Below the pieces are notes generated by a model. The model was given only the letters and a program-made list of their open reading frames with translations, was not told where the DNA came from and did no database searches. A stretch of DNA of 64,000 nt from Rhopalosiphum padi. Taxonomy: Eukaryota > Arthropoda > Insecta > Hemiptera > Aphididae. The position numbers were made by a program, and so were the translations under genes. Position 1 is the stretch's first letter; the number at the start of each line of letters is the position of its first letter. The DNA is taken from positions 43,623,858 to 43,687,857 of the forward strand of contig NC_083598.1 in the NCBI RefSeq assembly GCF_020882245.1, written 5' to 3'. Positions 11,101 to 22,102 of this stretch are shown piece by piece.

Positions 11101-12138
11101 ATACCTACGTATTGTGAACTTCACATCATGTGTGAAAAAAATTATTTTATATAACATATTAAATTTATTAGTTTTATATGTTTTCTATAGACGCCACATG
11201 CATGGTATGGGGTGGTAAATGCGGTACCGACGGTAATTGTTGGCTGTACGACGGTATGCGGCTGAAGTACTACTTGAACTTTACCGGAGCTAGTAAGTAT
11301 AGTAGTGACAAATGCCTAATCTACGTTTCGACAATTAATAATTATTATTTATTAGTATTTATTGTTTCCCCTAATTGATACTTAGGAACGGATATAATAA
11401 ATTAATTAAAATTGTCTGTTACTCTAAATGTCCTAAAAATTGTTTCCCGAGCAATAAATAATTTGTTTCATACATCAAAAAATTTAAACATTCTGAACAT
11501 TGAATTTGTTTTTTTTTTTTAGAAATTTTATATTTTTATATTTTGAGTACATTGTTCGTATGTTTTGTAAAAACGAATACAATCTGATAATAATTTAATA
11601 TACATTATATTTAGCTAAAAATGAAAATAAAAATCAATATATAATATTTAATTTGCTTTCTTATATTATTTGTATAACGCATTATATATTATCTATGTAC
11701 AAAGGTCGAACAGACAAAATGTTTAGATAGGTTTAATATACACGAGTATATTATTATAAAGATGCATCATTTTATTCACGACTTGCGTCAAAAGTGGTAA
11801 TGACAAATTATGATTATTGATTGTACAGTAGAATACAATAATTAATAAAACAAGCATCTTTTGGCTGAATTGTTTTTATTTATTACAAGTTATTTAGGAC
11901 ACTTAAATTCGCGCCCAATACAATAATTACGAATTGTCAAAAAAATAAATATGTTACACATAGTTAGTTCTAAGTTGCTTTTGTTTTATTTCACGTCTCT
12001 TTATTGAATACGATTTCTGCAGGTTTCCTGTTGATCGGAACGATACTGGACATTGGTGTTTGGTATCATGTCAAGGACCTGAAGATCTATGACGGCAGTG
12101 GTGATGAAAAAAACTCGCAAAAAACAATAACGACTTAA
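1908..12138 (+). CDS. Organic anion transporting polypeptide (Oatp/SLCO family), complete, 11 exons
   Basis: This is a plasma-membrane, sodium-independent carrier of large amphipathic anions; insect members move steroid conjugates and xenobiotics, and one (Oatp74D) imports ecdysone. Exons: 1908-2121, 2814-3050, 3343-3534, 4522-4662, 5647-5775, 6066-6426, 7267-7417, 7501-7661, 10967-11070, 11191-11292, 12023-12138. They join to 1908 nt, which is 635 residues plus TAA, a usual length for the family. I see 12 hydrophobic segments, GKGHRTRWLA after TM2, GGSLYW and YLDDNV near TM4/5, DPRWIGAWWMG before TM6, LPRAAARK after TM6, a large loop with 10 cysteines between TM9 and TM10 (about residues 425-500, Kazal-like), and KSLSLG and MPGPILYG in TM11. 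The ATG has an A-rich context and an in-frame TAA at 1896-1898. I cannot assign it to a particular insect Oatp subgroup. Family call is firm; exon 3 and exon 6 splice sites are the least certain. Confidence 0.95.
2122..2813 (+). other. Oatp intron 1
   Basis: AT-rich intron with a strong GTAAGT donor and a T-rich acceptor. I see no further feature in it. Confidence 0.85.
2814..3050 (+). CDS. Oatp exon 2 (TM2, TM3)
   Basis: Starts after a T-rich tract ending in TTTTTTAG and ends before GTGAGT. It encodes TM2, the short loop GKGHRTRWLA (a strongly conserved motif in the family) and TM3 ending in RLLPHIIYGPG. Ends in phase 1. Confidence 0.93.
3343..3534 (+). CDS. Oatp exon 3 (extracellular loop, TM4, start of TM5)
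   Basis: The acceptor is AATAAAG|GA, with a weak pyrimidine tract, but it is the site that keeps the frame (C+GA gives Arg). The exon encodes a loop with two cysteines, TM4 (LWNVAAFLLCAAHAMLGLGG) and the conserved YLDDNV. Donor GTAAGT at 3535. The acceptor could shift by a few codons. Confidence 0.85.
3823..4258. mobile_element. hAT-like non-autonomous element (MITE) in Oatp intron 3
   Basis: The left end TAGAGTTGTAATAAATAC and the inverted right end CAGAGACGTAGAATATTTG are imperfect terminal inverted repeats. They are flanked by CTTAGAAG (3815-3822) and TTTAGAAA (4259-4266), a degenerate 8-bp target duplication (6 of 8 match), the length typical of hAT elements. The interior is AT-rich with no open frame. 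Degenerate, so old. Confidence 0.5.
4522..4662 (+). CDS. Oatp exon 4 (TM5, signature motif)
   Basis: Acceptor ATATCCACAG, donor GTGAGT at 4663. It encodes TM5 with RMSGPMLGYMLSAYAL and the Oatp signature DPRWIGAWWMG just before TM6. Confidence 0.93.
4663..5646 (+). other. Oatp intron 4
   Basis: The first half (about 4740-5160) is more complex in sequence than the flanks and contains a small hairpin at GATCCTGAAAAGGATC. The second half is very AT-rich. No exon-like segment is visible. Confidence 0.6.
5647..5775 (+). CDS. Oatp exon 5 (TM6, cytoplasmic loop)
   Basis: Acceptor TTTCTTTGCAG, donor GTAATT at 5776. It encodes TM6 (WTPIGISCICFSIMMMFFP), the conserved LPRAAARK, and the start of the basic cytoplasmic loop. 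Both exon ends are phase 1. Confidence 0.9.
6066..6426 (+). CDS. Oatp exon 6 (TM7, TM8, TM9)
   Basis: Acceptor GGTTTCAG. The longest exon encodes DFKTSLKRIL, TM7, the loop MPKYMETQFRQTA, TM8, and TM9. I end it at donor GTTAGT (6427, phase 2) because only that joins exon 7 in frame; the neighbouring GTAAGC at 6431 would not. Confidence 0.85.
6427..7266 (+). other. Oatp intron 6
   Basis: A mixed-composition intron. The open frame at 6880-7077 lacks recognisable similarity and splice context, so I treat it as chance. The acceptor is TTTTTGATTAG. Confidence 0.7.
7267..7417 (+). CDS. Oatp exon 7 (first part of Kazal-like loop)
   Basis: Acceptor TTTTTGATTAG, donor GTGAAC at 7418. It begins TWNLTMDCNVGCNCG and continues with NPVCSFDG and SPCYAGC, six of the ten loop cysteines. 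There is an N-glycosylation sequon at NLT. Ends in phase 0, followed by an intron of only 83 bp. Confidence 0.92.
7501..7661 (+). CDS. Oatp exon 8 (rest of Kazal-like loop, TM10)
   Basis: Encodes AYSNCTCIGG and GVCPVDCGHD, supplying the last four loop cysteines, then TM10 (FIIFLALMGVMRFLSS). The acceptor is CTCGTAAG. The donor is GTCTGT at 7662, in phase 2, leaving AG of an arginine codon. Confidence 0.9.
8463..8493. repeat. 10-bp perfect inverted repeat in Oatp intron 8
   Basis: AATTAGTAAT and ATTACTAATT are separated by 11 bases (TTTTTTTCGCG). This could form a small AT-rich hairpin; no function is indicated. Confidence 0.5.
10003..10740. mobile_element. pogo/Tigger-like non-autonomous element in Oatp intron 8
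   Basis: The element begins TA|CAGTGAAACC...GAATAGCGGA and ends with the inverted partner ...GGAAGTGTCAC|TA. TA dinucleotides flank it on both sides, as in Tc1/mariner-pogo insertions. A second pair of sub-terminal motifs, TCCGCTATTC (left) and GTCCGCTATTCGG (right), is shared. The interior is AT-rich and non-coding, so it looks like an internally deleted 738-bp derivative. Confidence 0.55.
10967..11070 (+). CDS. Oatp exon 9 (TM11)
   Basis: Acceptor GGTGTATAG, donor GTAAGT at 11071. It encodes RCVKQEDKSLSLGFSE and TM11 ending MPGPILYGTIV, both typical Oatp motifs. Confidence 0.93.
11191..11292 (+). CDS. Oatp exon 10 (last extracellular loop)
   Basis: Acceptor TTTTCTATAG, donor GTAAGT at 11293. 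It encodes DATCMVWGGKCGTDGNCWLYD, with three cysteines, and a YYLNFTGA stretch before TM12. Confidence 0.92.
11293..12022 (+). other. Oatp intron 10
   Basis: AT-rich intron ending in the strong acceptor GATTTCTGCAG. I see no feature inside. Confidence 0.8.
12023..12138 (+). CDS. Oatp exon 11 (TM12, C-terminus, stop)
   Basis: Acceptor GATTTCTGCAG. It encodes TM12 (FLLIGTILDIGVWYHV), then a short charged and polar cytoplasmic tail ending KTITT. The stop TAA is at 12136-12138. Confidence 0.93.
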
Positions 12139-12267
12139 AAGTCGACAAATCAAAAACAAAAACGGCGTTTACGTGTTAAACAAGAGCTAATATTATGTTG
12201 TTATAAACTAATTATCAATACACTGTACATTTATTACTATTTTTACTTTTTTATTACTGCATGTCCA

Positions 12268-12273
12268 AATAAA
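12268..12273 (+). terminator. Polyadenylation signal AATAAA of the Oatp gene
   Basis: A canonical AATAAA lies 130 nt after the Oatp stop codon. This would give a short 3' UTR of about 150 nt. Confidence 0.6.
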
Positions 12274-13388
12274 CTAATATAGTAATATAAAGCAATTCAC
12301 ATCGAGTTTAATATGAATAATATTTTTATCATTATTTATAAGTATATAATGTATTATAATAGGTCGATTGTTTAATCAAGAATTATTAAAACAATGTATT
12401 TTAATTCCTACTCACGTTCTACGGAAAACACAATTAACAGCACCAGAACTGAGAACTTCATACGACATGAAGTAGTAAGTTTTCAGTAGCAGTGTTTTTA
12501 ATTTAAACGATAACACAAATACAGAACAATTAATTGATTGTTCTCGGTTGGTCGATGTAATTGTATTTCTGTGTTAATTGAATAAGTATTCTTTTTCATA
12601 AATGGTTGACAATTGTAGATTAGTTCCGTTAAGTGGTGCAAGAAGGAAGACGCAATACGGTGGCATAATATTGGTTTTAGAAAATCGAAACAGAAGTTTT
12701 GGTTAATAAAAAACAATTTTTTTAATATATATATACCTAAGTTATGTGGTGTTTTATAAATGGTCATATTAAGGCGAAGCAATAAAATATTTAAAAAACA
12801 TTAAACTTAAGTCTGTGTCTCACGTTGAAAATTACCCCATAATCTTCAGTTATATAATATAGCAGTCTGTATAACTTGCACACTATAATACCATATGTTA
12901 TATACTTATATAGTAGTACAGTATGTTTATTTATGGAGACAATATATTATTATATGATATATAACATCATAAACACAGTATTTGAACACTAATAATAAGC
13001 ATCTATCTAACTCTTGCATGACCTAACTTTGTTTGTTGTAAGCACTAAGGGGTATATGTTATAGCTTCATTGTCCCTATACTAGAAGAGTTAGCTACAGT
13101 TTCGATCATTAAAACGATATTATAGTTGGTAATATTTACAGTATCGCGTTTTCCACATACTATAACATAGGCAGGTTGTACATAGTACTATGTATAACTA
13201 AAATGGAATGTTCAATAAACAACTATAGGTAATCTGGTGTCGACAGCCCTTTGAATTTCGATGCCGGTAAGTATACAAGATAAGATATTAATATCATACT
13301 GTTGTGGAAATTGAATAGAAACTCAATCAAAACTAATAATTTCCACGAACAGTAATCTAAAATTTAATACGAATCAAATTCAACTATT

Positions 13389-13391
<3 letters not shown>

Positions 13392-13415
<24 letters not shown>
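13392..13415. repeat. Poly(A) tract of 24
   Basis: An uninterrupted run of 24 adenines. It could mark the tail of an old retroposed copy, but no matching body was recognised upstream. Confidence 0.8.
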
Positions 13416-13419
<4 letters not shown>

Positions 13420-16299
13420 TATAGTAAAGTAATATAAAGAAGGATATTTTAGTACTTTAGGTCTATGAAGAAATAAATAAAATTTCAGGCATTGAAAGTG
13501 TGCGGTTATGACAGCCGCTGTTTTGACAAAATAAAAAGGCATATGCACATCGATTGAGCTATTAAAAAATAATGGTTAGCCCAAAATTATTATAAAACTG
13601 TCTTAGTTGGTTTAAGTTTATATTCAATATACATAGTGTAGTTATAGTTATAGTTAACATTTTATGTTTATAACATCGTTAATACCGGAGTTGATACGTT
13701 ACGAAAATCATCGCGCTGTACAGCCGTTGCAATTTGCATTGTGCGCATTCAAAATTACGCGAAAACGTTTTGCGTGTCAATTTTTAAAAAAATTTTATAA
13801 AACTATGGAATCCAACACGTAAAATAGATTCGTAGTTATAAAAATCTAAAACACCATTGTTATCAAAAATATTTGTAAATTACTAATTTATAAAAATGAT
13901 CAACACGGCTTATCTGTATGAACTAAAATCAATGGTAACAGACAATAGTATTATATATGTTTTTAAGAATCGATTAGTGGAATTGACGACATACAACAGT
14001 GTATCACATTAGAATATCGATCGACGAGATTTTTTATATATCCAAATTTTTTTGGAGTTATTGAACTGCTGTAATAATGTCGTTATTGGTTAATTATATA
14101 GCTGTGTCGACGGCAAGTGTAGCTAAGGAGTATTAGATATTGGTCAAAGGGATCATCATGGTAAAGATGTCATATAAGTCAATGTGGCTACACCTTGGGG
14201 GACGCTTGTTTCGATGTCGTAGAGTGAAGTTTCCGTGTCTAATCTTAAATATTCTATTTCCTAAGTGTGCTTGAAAATAAGCTATAACGTCACGTTTAGG
14301 TTAGGTGGCATTATTACCACCGTCGCGTAAACAGTATCTCTACGGCGGCTTTAGCGGCATTTCTAACGCCAAAAGTGTATATATGAACTATTATGAATAT
14401 TTTATAAATCGGGTAACGGATAATGGCAATTGCTCCTTTTGGCCTTTGCTACAACCATAATGGCACCGGGAGTCGAGCTTAAACTATAAGAAGCACTATA
14501 ATATATACAAGTTATAAAGACAAATCAACGGCAGACTTGTGTACAGTGACGTGGCTTAATTACACAACAGGCCCATAGAGTATGGTTGACTCGATAGGGG
14601 TGACAAACAGGTGTTGGCTGACTACTACCCAACAAAAACTGGTCACCGCCAAGTCGTCTTCTCAAGTACTAACTCCAATAGAGTATAGGTATACGTGTAA
14701 TATAATATTGAAGTTTGTAGATATCTCATTTATATTATTATAGCTCAAACAACCGACATTAAATATTGACGTCTTCAAATATTAAACTGGAGTAATTTCT
14801 TACGTGAAATATATAAATACAAACAAAGTTTATCCGTTGTTTATTCTAGGTACTATAATTGAGTATCGATTATTGACCGTCGTGGACTTAATAATGTAGT
14901 TATCTCGAGAAACTTTCTCGACAAATCACGATGGTATTATACGGCAAAGCAAACATTTTCTTTAAACTATCCTTTCAAATCCAACATCAAAATTAATATT
15001 ATCTTATACAAACTGTTTTATTTATAATTACGATTACTATTTTAACTGGTTAGGGACTTTTTTACGCGTCTGTGTATAATTTAATTAATAACAGCAAGTT
15101 TAATATAATATATAGTTAAATTAACATTACCGAACATGCTATGAAATATAAATATACTTATGTTAGCCTAACATATTTGTACGTATATTCACTACCCAAA
15201 ACATTATTTCTACAATATTAAATATTAGTGGTGTAACACTGTACCATTCTAGGTAGTTTAGCTATATGATTACGACGCTACTTGAACATAATTTAATGAT
15301 TAAAATTTGAATCGAACAAATTAAGTATTTTTGTGTAATTTTTAGAAAAGAATCCAATGTGGGTATTGATATCCAATCAATAGAGCAGGCTGAGTGTACG
15401 TTACGTTCCAAAATAACTTGTTGACGTAAATTGAGTTCGGGTATTATTTGGATATAGTATGTAAATTGCATCCAGAGTATTTTTTTGATGTATGTAAATT
15501 GCGTCCATTAAATGTAAGAAAGTGTTGAAGTTTTTTTTGAATAAACAATATTTTCCTTACCATTTTTTCAGACTCAGGAAAGTCAATATTATTGTTATTA
15601 TATTGGTATAATACTGGTCAATTTTAAGGTTTTTTTTTTTTTTTTTTATTATCTATTACGTTCATTTTGACACATGTGTACTCGATAAAACGGCTACTTG
15701 AAACTATCAATTTAATACTATGTGGAGTTAATAGATTGTTAGGTATCAACAAGTACCTATACAAATTTTTGAAGTTACATTGTTATATTGATCTTAAACT
15801 GTATATTTATGACGGATTTTTCGTCGAATTAAATTTACTTATTCACGTTAATAATACGGAATGCAAATGCAATATACCCTATTTACAAAATATCCAATTA
15901 AAAACAAAACGCAATATTATAATGACCAAAGAAACAAACCTAAAATTACAACGGACAACAACAAAATACTAATTTTATGTGTCGGTTTCGTGTCCTAGAG
16001 TAAAAAATAAACTTCAAGCCATTCAAACATTTATACAAAGAATTAATTCACAAAAATCGAACCAAATATTAAATTTATAGATGCTTAAAAAAAAGGAGTA
16101 AAAATTATTGTCTATACAAAATCAAAGCATTAGAAATATATAATAAATATAATCAATTCCAACTTAAAAAATAAAAATAATTTAAATAATATAAGAATAT
16201 ATAATTTTAACAGACTCCGTGAGCATTTTATAAAGTGTCTCGATAAATATATAAAAACGAAAATATTATTGTTTTTAAATGTATACCAAAATAATTGTA

Positions 16300-16550
16300 T
16301 AAATTAGTTGAAAATGAAAGAGCGGACGTACCTGCTAAAGTAAAGCCGCCTCTGGAATACAAACTCAGATAAAGGCATTTAAAATGATCAATAATCGATT
16401 AAAAATAAATAGCAAAATTAACTACATGAACATAAAATTGAAATAAGTAAAACAAAAAAAATAATAATAGAAAAACGAAACAAACTGACGACAGTTAGTT
16501 GGACAAATAAAGTCGTATGAAACTGCCATAGAATTGCTTATATTCAATAT
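16300..16550 (+). pseudogene. Possible remnant of a non-LTR retrotransposon RNase H region
   Basis: Around 16308-16350 the + strand reads VENERADVPAKVKPPL. This resembles the NERAD-LAK motif near the end of the RNase H domain in Jockey-type and related retrotransposons. The frame breaks soon afterwards and the surroundings are AT-rich. The match is short, so this is only a weak indication of a decayed element. Confidence 0.25.
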
Positions 16551-18217
16551 ACGCATGGCCATGGAAGTAACAATTAAAAAAAAAATCACAATTCAATGGC
16601 CCAGCTACCAAGGAACTAATAAAAAAAAACACTATGGTCATGAGCTCGGGCGTTTTTCTGATTGATGTCTGGTATTTAAAAAAAAAAAAAATTAAACTTA
16701 ACTAAATAAAAAAATAATATTATTATTGCACGACGTGCGTTGTTAGCTTATAATTTAGTTTAATATGACATACATAATACACGTATACCTAAAAAAAATA
16801 TTATGTTGTGTAAATATAATATAATACGTCAATTTAAACGACTTCTATCACTCTAAATCGTGAATTTGAAACCTGTGGACTCGTTGGCTTTGGTAGTCAA
16901 AATATTATGCTGTTCCGAGGGAATCCGTTCATACATTTGGCTTTAGTGTTAGTATATGTCTCGACAGTAAAATTATTAATGGGCGAGTCATGACTGTAGC
17001 TTATTATTTAAAAAAGTAATAAAAATCTTTTTTTTTTATTTTATTTTAATAAAATTACATTATTTTAATTTTCATACTATGTAGAGTGTAGACAATATTT
17101 AATATATTCATAAATCATAAAATACAAAAAATAAATAAATAATAAATAACAGGATTTATTACTGATACTGATTGTATGTTTGATATTTTATTTAATAATT
17201 AATTGATTTAAGACTTCATAGTTGATACTCTTTATTATTTTTATTGCTTGAACTTAATTCCAAAAAAAACGAAGTCATACATTGTTGTTTTAAAGCTTGT
17301 GAAATAAACTTTAATGCTTTTTTTTACCAAATTTGTACGTATACTTAAGCCCTTTTTACTTAAAAAAGTCTCATGTCAAGTAAATAAAGTTTAAATCTTA
17401 AAAGTTAAATTTAAAGTATGTTGACAAACGGTTGTGAATTTAAAAAAACAAATTTTTGAGGCTGGACATTTATAGATGACTTGTCGTCGTACATCATAAT
17501 ATTAACCTCACATGATTTGTACATGTCACTTTCCACTAAGTGCATCTGCCAATCTGCAAAAGTATATAAAAAAAATAAATAATAATTGACCATTTAAAGT
17601 TATATTATATGTATAATACATAAATACCAATCACAAAAAAAATAATTCCTGGAATTTTATATTATTATATTCATATTCTGTGTAAAAATCATTGTACATA
17701 GGTGCTGTAAGCATGACGTATATACAAATATACAATATGCAAATATTAATAAACTTTTTTTTTTTAATTTGAAGATTTAAAACAATAAATATACAGAAGA
17801 TATATATAAATATATTATACTTAGAGTACTTAGACGAATTAAAAGTATTGTCAACTGAATAATAATAATAAATATTTATTAACGGTTCTTATACATTTTA
17901 ATAAATACAATTAATATATTTTATTATATTTATATAGTATAGGTATATACGTATGTATTATTAAATATAACATAAACAAACGTGCACTTTATAGACATAA
18001 TATTAATGAGAAAAAAATTGCCACACCGTCGTTATATAAATTCGGATTTAATAGTTTAAAACTTCAGACCTGTAGTAGGTACATTAAATATTGTTAAACG
18101 TACTGAATAGTTGTTTTAATAAGCTGTATAGTGTAATAATAATGAAAGTTTATAGAACGGAATCAATCGTATATCACAGTGAATTATTATTATTTATTTT
18201 TTTTTTTGTGAAAAAAA

Positions 18218-18221
<4 letters not shown>

Positions 18222-18249
<28 letters not shown>
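18222..18249. repeat. (AT)14 microsatellite
   Basis: Fourteen uninterrupted AT units, preceded by runs of T and A. Confidence 0.9.
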
Positions 18250-18989
18250 CTACCTATATCCTACTTATATCAATAAATAAAGAATAATAAAAATCTAAAA
18301 TAAACATAATATTATATTAAAATACAATAATAATAATGACGTACTACACGTCTATACATTGTACGTTTGCACATAATACAAGACAATCACGGAGTATTAT
18401 AGTTCGTACATTTTGTTACACATATTACGTATTGGAAAAAATGTACTCAAAGTAATACGTGTCAGCAAAAAAGTATCACGAACGTTACTCGTATTTTACG
18501 ACTATGTAATGTATTAGGGAAGTTACGAGTTTCTACAAAAAAAAAAAAAATTAGAAAATGTTTGAAAAGTATAAAGATATATGTTTTTTTTTTTTGTAAC
18601 AATAATACATATTATATGAAGTATATCTTAATGAGGTGATTCACTAAGAATATACTTAGTGCTACCCCTAACTTTTAACTTTAATAAATAATAAATTCTA
18701 ATTCAGATTTTTGAAATGTATAATTACACCATACTTCCGTGCACTTAAATTTCTTACACTATTTATCGAAAATCACGTAGTGTTCCCCATTTTTTCAAAA
18801 AAAAAAAATGCATTAGCAAAGGAAAAACCACGGTACGCACCCTTGCCCCTTATTGGTATAGAAATAGGAAAATGGTATGCTATATATTATATATATGTTA
18901 TAATTTTATTGATATAATCAAATGAGATATTATACAGTGCTGGTAATATATTATATTATCTTATATATTGTATTAATATTATAGACGTA

Positions 18990-21900
18990 TTATTAACATA
19001 ATGATTTCACGGACTAGGAAAATTTGTTAATCCCGATGCGGTCGCGTTAACACGAAATGCGTGTGCTTGCGTTGACAGGAGGACGTGCGAGTGTTCTGGA
19101 AACGGTCCAAATATGTTACCGTGGCGTGCGGAGGCACGAAACATTCTCAGTACTTTATTGATATCCGTATAATATACCTGCCGGGTAAGTTTCCATATTT
19201 CGACAGAGTTTTTATGCATAACATTAAATTCGCCTCGATGACGAGACTGCGACATCGATATTATAATGGCAACGACGATAGCGATGATAATGGTCATACA
19301 TAATGAATGTGGTTGTAATAATATGGTAAATCGACATTTTCTTCATTAGTTGCGTACGAAAATATGTCCCTTTCTGAAAAGGATTTAATTGAAATACCTA
19401 CGGTACAATAATATATCTGAACGCCGACGGATTTTACGTAGGTATATACCTACGCGTGAAGAGATAGATGGGTTGGAATCGTTTGCGATTTTCGGTCCAC
19501 AGAGATACATATCATGTCCGTCGCTGTTCTATAAATATATAAATAAACAGTTTTGAAAATTGCATAAATCGTTTCACGTACAACGATCACGTACTCGTAT
19601 AGGTATAGTATACCTTCATAGACATGCGTTATCTACGCGGCACACGCACCACGTGTCTGATTAAAACGCATTGCTGGATGTAAAAGTGCAATCAATCTCA
19701 ACGCTTAATGTATTTTTTAGCGCTTCGTTTCTAATGACGCTCGAAAGAATTTCCAATCGATACGCATACGGCGGTGAGTTACGTTATCGGGCCGGAGTTT
19801 TCAAAATACCACCCTATAATATTATTCTAAATGTATAACTATCACAAAAATAGCCACGTACTGTTACGATATTTTAAATATAATTATACACACACTTGGC
19901 ACCGTTATTAATTTTATTTTTTATTTTTAAAAATGAAAAACTGTATAAGTACAACATTTAAAGAAGCCTGGCTTGGCTGTCCAGTCCTATTGCCCCGGAA
20001 AAAAAGAAAACTCGAGCACGCATTCTAGCAAGACTGTTATTCACACATCGGAGGCGCGGAGACGGGATCTGGAATTAGGGCCGATGATATGTTTTTTTAC
20101 ATTTAAAAAAAAATATTGTCGTCCATTATTGTCTATTGCTAGTCATTACAATAATATTGTAATAGTTATTATTTTACAATATGTAGTTGAACGGGAAAAT
20201 AGATTTTAGCAAAATAAGTAACAAATATATAGGTAAGGAAAATTAAACAAAGTAATGTGCTGAGACTATTATAATGACTACGTACAATTTGTAATACAAC
20301 GTCGCTGCAGTCACGTCAAATAAATGATTCTTTCTTCTGTTATGTAGTACGTGTGCGGTTGTCGTAGACCATCTATAACTGTGATACAGATCAAGTAAAT
20401 TATTTTATATAGTTTTTAATAATTTTAATAAATGTTTTACTGACCATATTTTGTGTTATATTTTCTCGTAATGGATAACGTTCTATTGTAAGACCGAACA
20501 ACACTGAAATATCATTATTACCTGCGGAAGTCTAAAAGGCGTGGACGAAGTAAAACGATATTATACGTATAATACTATCGTACCTTACGTTTAGTTAGCA
20601 GTGCGGGCCAAGTTAATTAGATATTCGTCATTGACTAATAGAGTATACTTACTAAGGTAAGGCAATTATTGGTTCGAGCGTGACGCTTTCACGCTAAACA
20701 AATTCAACAGCACCGGAGTGCATAACTTGCGATTTAAAAGAGGTCTAAGTGATACAAAAATGTGTATGAAGGTATATCTCGACCCCTCGAACGACATCGA
20801 GGTTGCACCAATAAAGTTAACCGTACCTATGTACCCGGTGCAGTACTAATTATTGTAATAATATACCTCACGATAATACTATAATATGAAAATCGATCGA
20901 ATTCGGAGTTTTTTCTGCATTCGTCCGGTATCGATAGGTGTCATCGTTGAATTCGGATTAATTCGAAGAAGAGATCGCCAAGAGATCCAATATAACGGCA
21001 CTCATATAAACGCGGACTTGTGGTGGAAATGAAATACGACTCGCCAAAATGCCGGAAAAATGTCCATCGAAACGAGTCGATAATATAATATTTTGTATAC
21101 ATCATACATAGGACAGGTATACTCTACAAACAATGCCCGTGGAGGTATGTAAAACATACATAATAATATAATATACCCACACAATACGGCGGTGGCGCCG
21201 AACACGACGTATATGCTAAAATGTTGGTTAGTTATTATGGGACGGGTCGGTATAGTTAATTATGTATTAATATCGTGTACGACGTGTATGTGTGTATAAT
21301 AATATATAACATGATATATATATACAATGTCAGAATGTCGTCGTTTTATGGGAGGGATAATACAACGTATAGTGTCTCGAATTGGCGACGCGGGGGGGTG
21401 GTGGTGAGGGGGTGCAGGTAAAGTTATTAATAACAGTTCGACGCTATACTGTACTGTATACATATACGGGTACAATATATCATAATATGCCGAGTACTTT
21501 AATTACACACGAGTCGTGTTGTCGGTGCTTATATTATTATACTGTGCGTAGACGTATATCTCGCGAACGAAATATTAACGGCGAGTCGCGCGTTTCTCGA
21601 CTTTTCAGCCGCCGCCGAATGTTTACCCATCGCGGGTCGTCGATATAAATGGACAGGCGGGCGCACAGCAAACGGCAATCCACATCACGTCGAGACGCAT
21701 AACAAAATATTACATACGACGCAATATATATATGCCACGCGTACACTTGCACGTTGCACGAGTGAGATTTATTTTTTCTCCGTTTTTGCCGTATTCCGAT
21801 TTTATTATTACTGTCGTCAATTATTTGGCGGCGGTGTCCGGTGTTTCGTTCATCTCTCGTCGACGGCATTCGTCGGTCGGAGATCTTTGCACTCGCGCGA

Positions 21901-22010
21901 CGGTGATGTATTATTATATATATCGTGTAAAGTGAATTAGGTCGGATGATAAGAAGAAAGTTTGTGTTTGTGCTATACATAATAATACAAAACACACACG
22001 TTCGATAGAA
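18990..22010. promoter_or_regulatory. CpG-richer block, possible promoter or enhancer region
   Basis: Compared with the AT-rich surroundings, about 18.99-20.1 kb and 20.6-22.0 kb are rich in CG dinucleotides. They contain open frames on both strands (for example 21537-21995, -, 152 codons) that show no domain and look like products of low stop-codon density. A TATA-like GATATAAATGG occurs near 21642 on the + strand. No coding gene follows downstream. Function unknown. Confidence 0.3.
19079..19183 (+). other. Exon-like segment in a CpG-richer block, unrecognised
   Basis: The segment lies between a plausible acceptor (GCGTTGACAG) and a consensus donor (GTAAGT). It is open in frame: EDVRVFWKRSKY, then YVTVACGG, ending IIYLPG in phase 1. 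Its base composition is clearly higher in GC and CpG than the flanks. I recognise no family, and found no partner exons on this strand in the next kilobases. The opposite strand is also open (19007-19297, with a hydrophobic N-terminus), so the reading direction is uncertain. Confidence 0.25.
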
Positions 22011-22050
22011 TTTCGTTTTATTTTACATTATGTTTGTATTATAGTCGTAT

Positions 22051-22063
22051 CATAATCATAATC

Positions 22064-22102
<39 letters not shown>
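22051..22102. repeat. (ATC/AAT)n trinucleotide microsatellite
   Basis: Begins with ATAATC units and continues as a long uninterrupted AAT run. Confidence 0.9.

Larger units (their letters stand above)
12274..18980. other. Intergenic region downstream of Oatp
   Basis: Mostly AT-rich, without recognised genes. The stretch at about 13.5-14.7 kb has higher sequence complexity and a CAGTGACGTGGC motif at about 14545 that resembles a transposon end, but I found no matching inverted end. The 60-101 codon open frames here have no recognisable motifs, and the one at 15667 has no ATG at its start. Confidence 0.5.

Noticed and set aside
14090..14700. A GC-richer segment that might be an RNA gene or a transposon
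   Set aside because: A CAGTGACG-type end was seen once, without an inverted partner, and no tRNA-like or other RNA structure could be supported.
20670..20700. GGTTCGAGCG, like a tRNA T-loop
   Set aside because: No A-box or acceptor stem around it.
21537..21995. A 152-codon - strand ORF
   Set aside because: No domain, low-complexity composition, a CpG-rich region open on several frames, and no splice or homology support.
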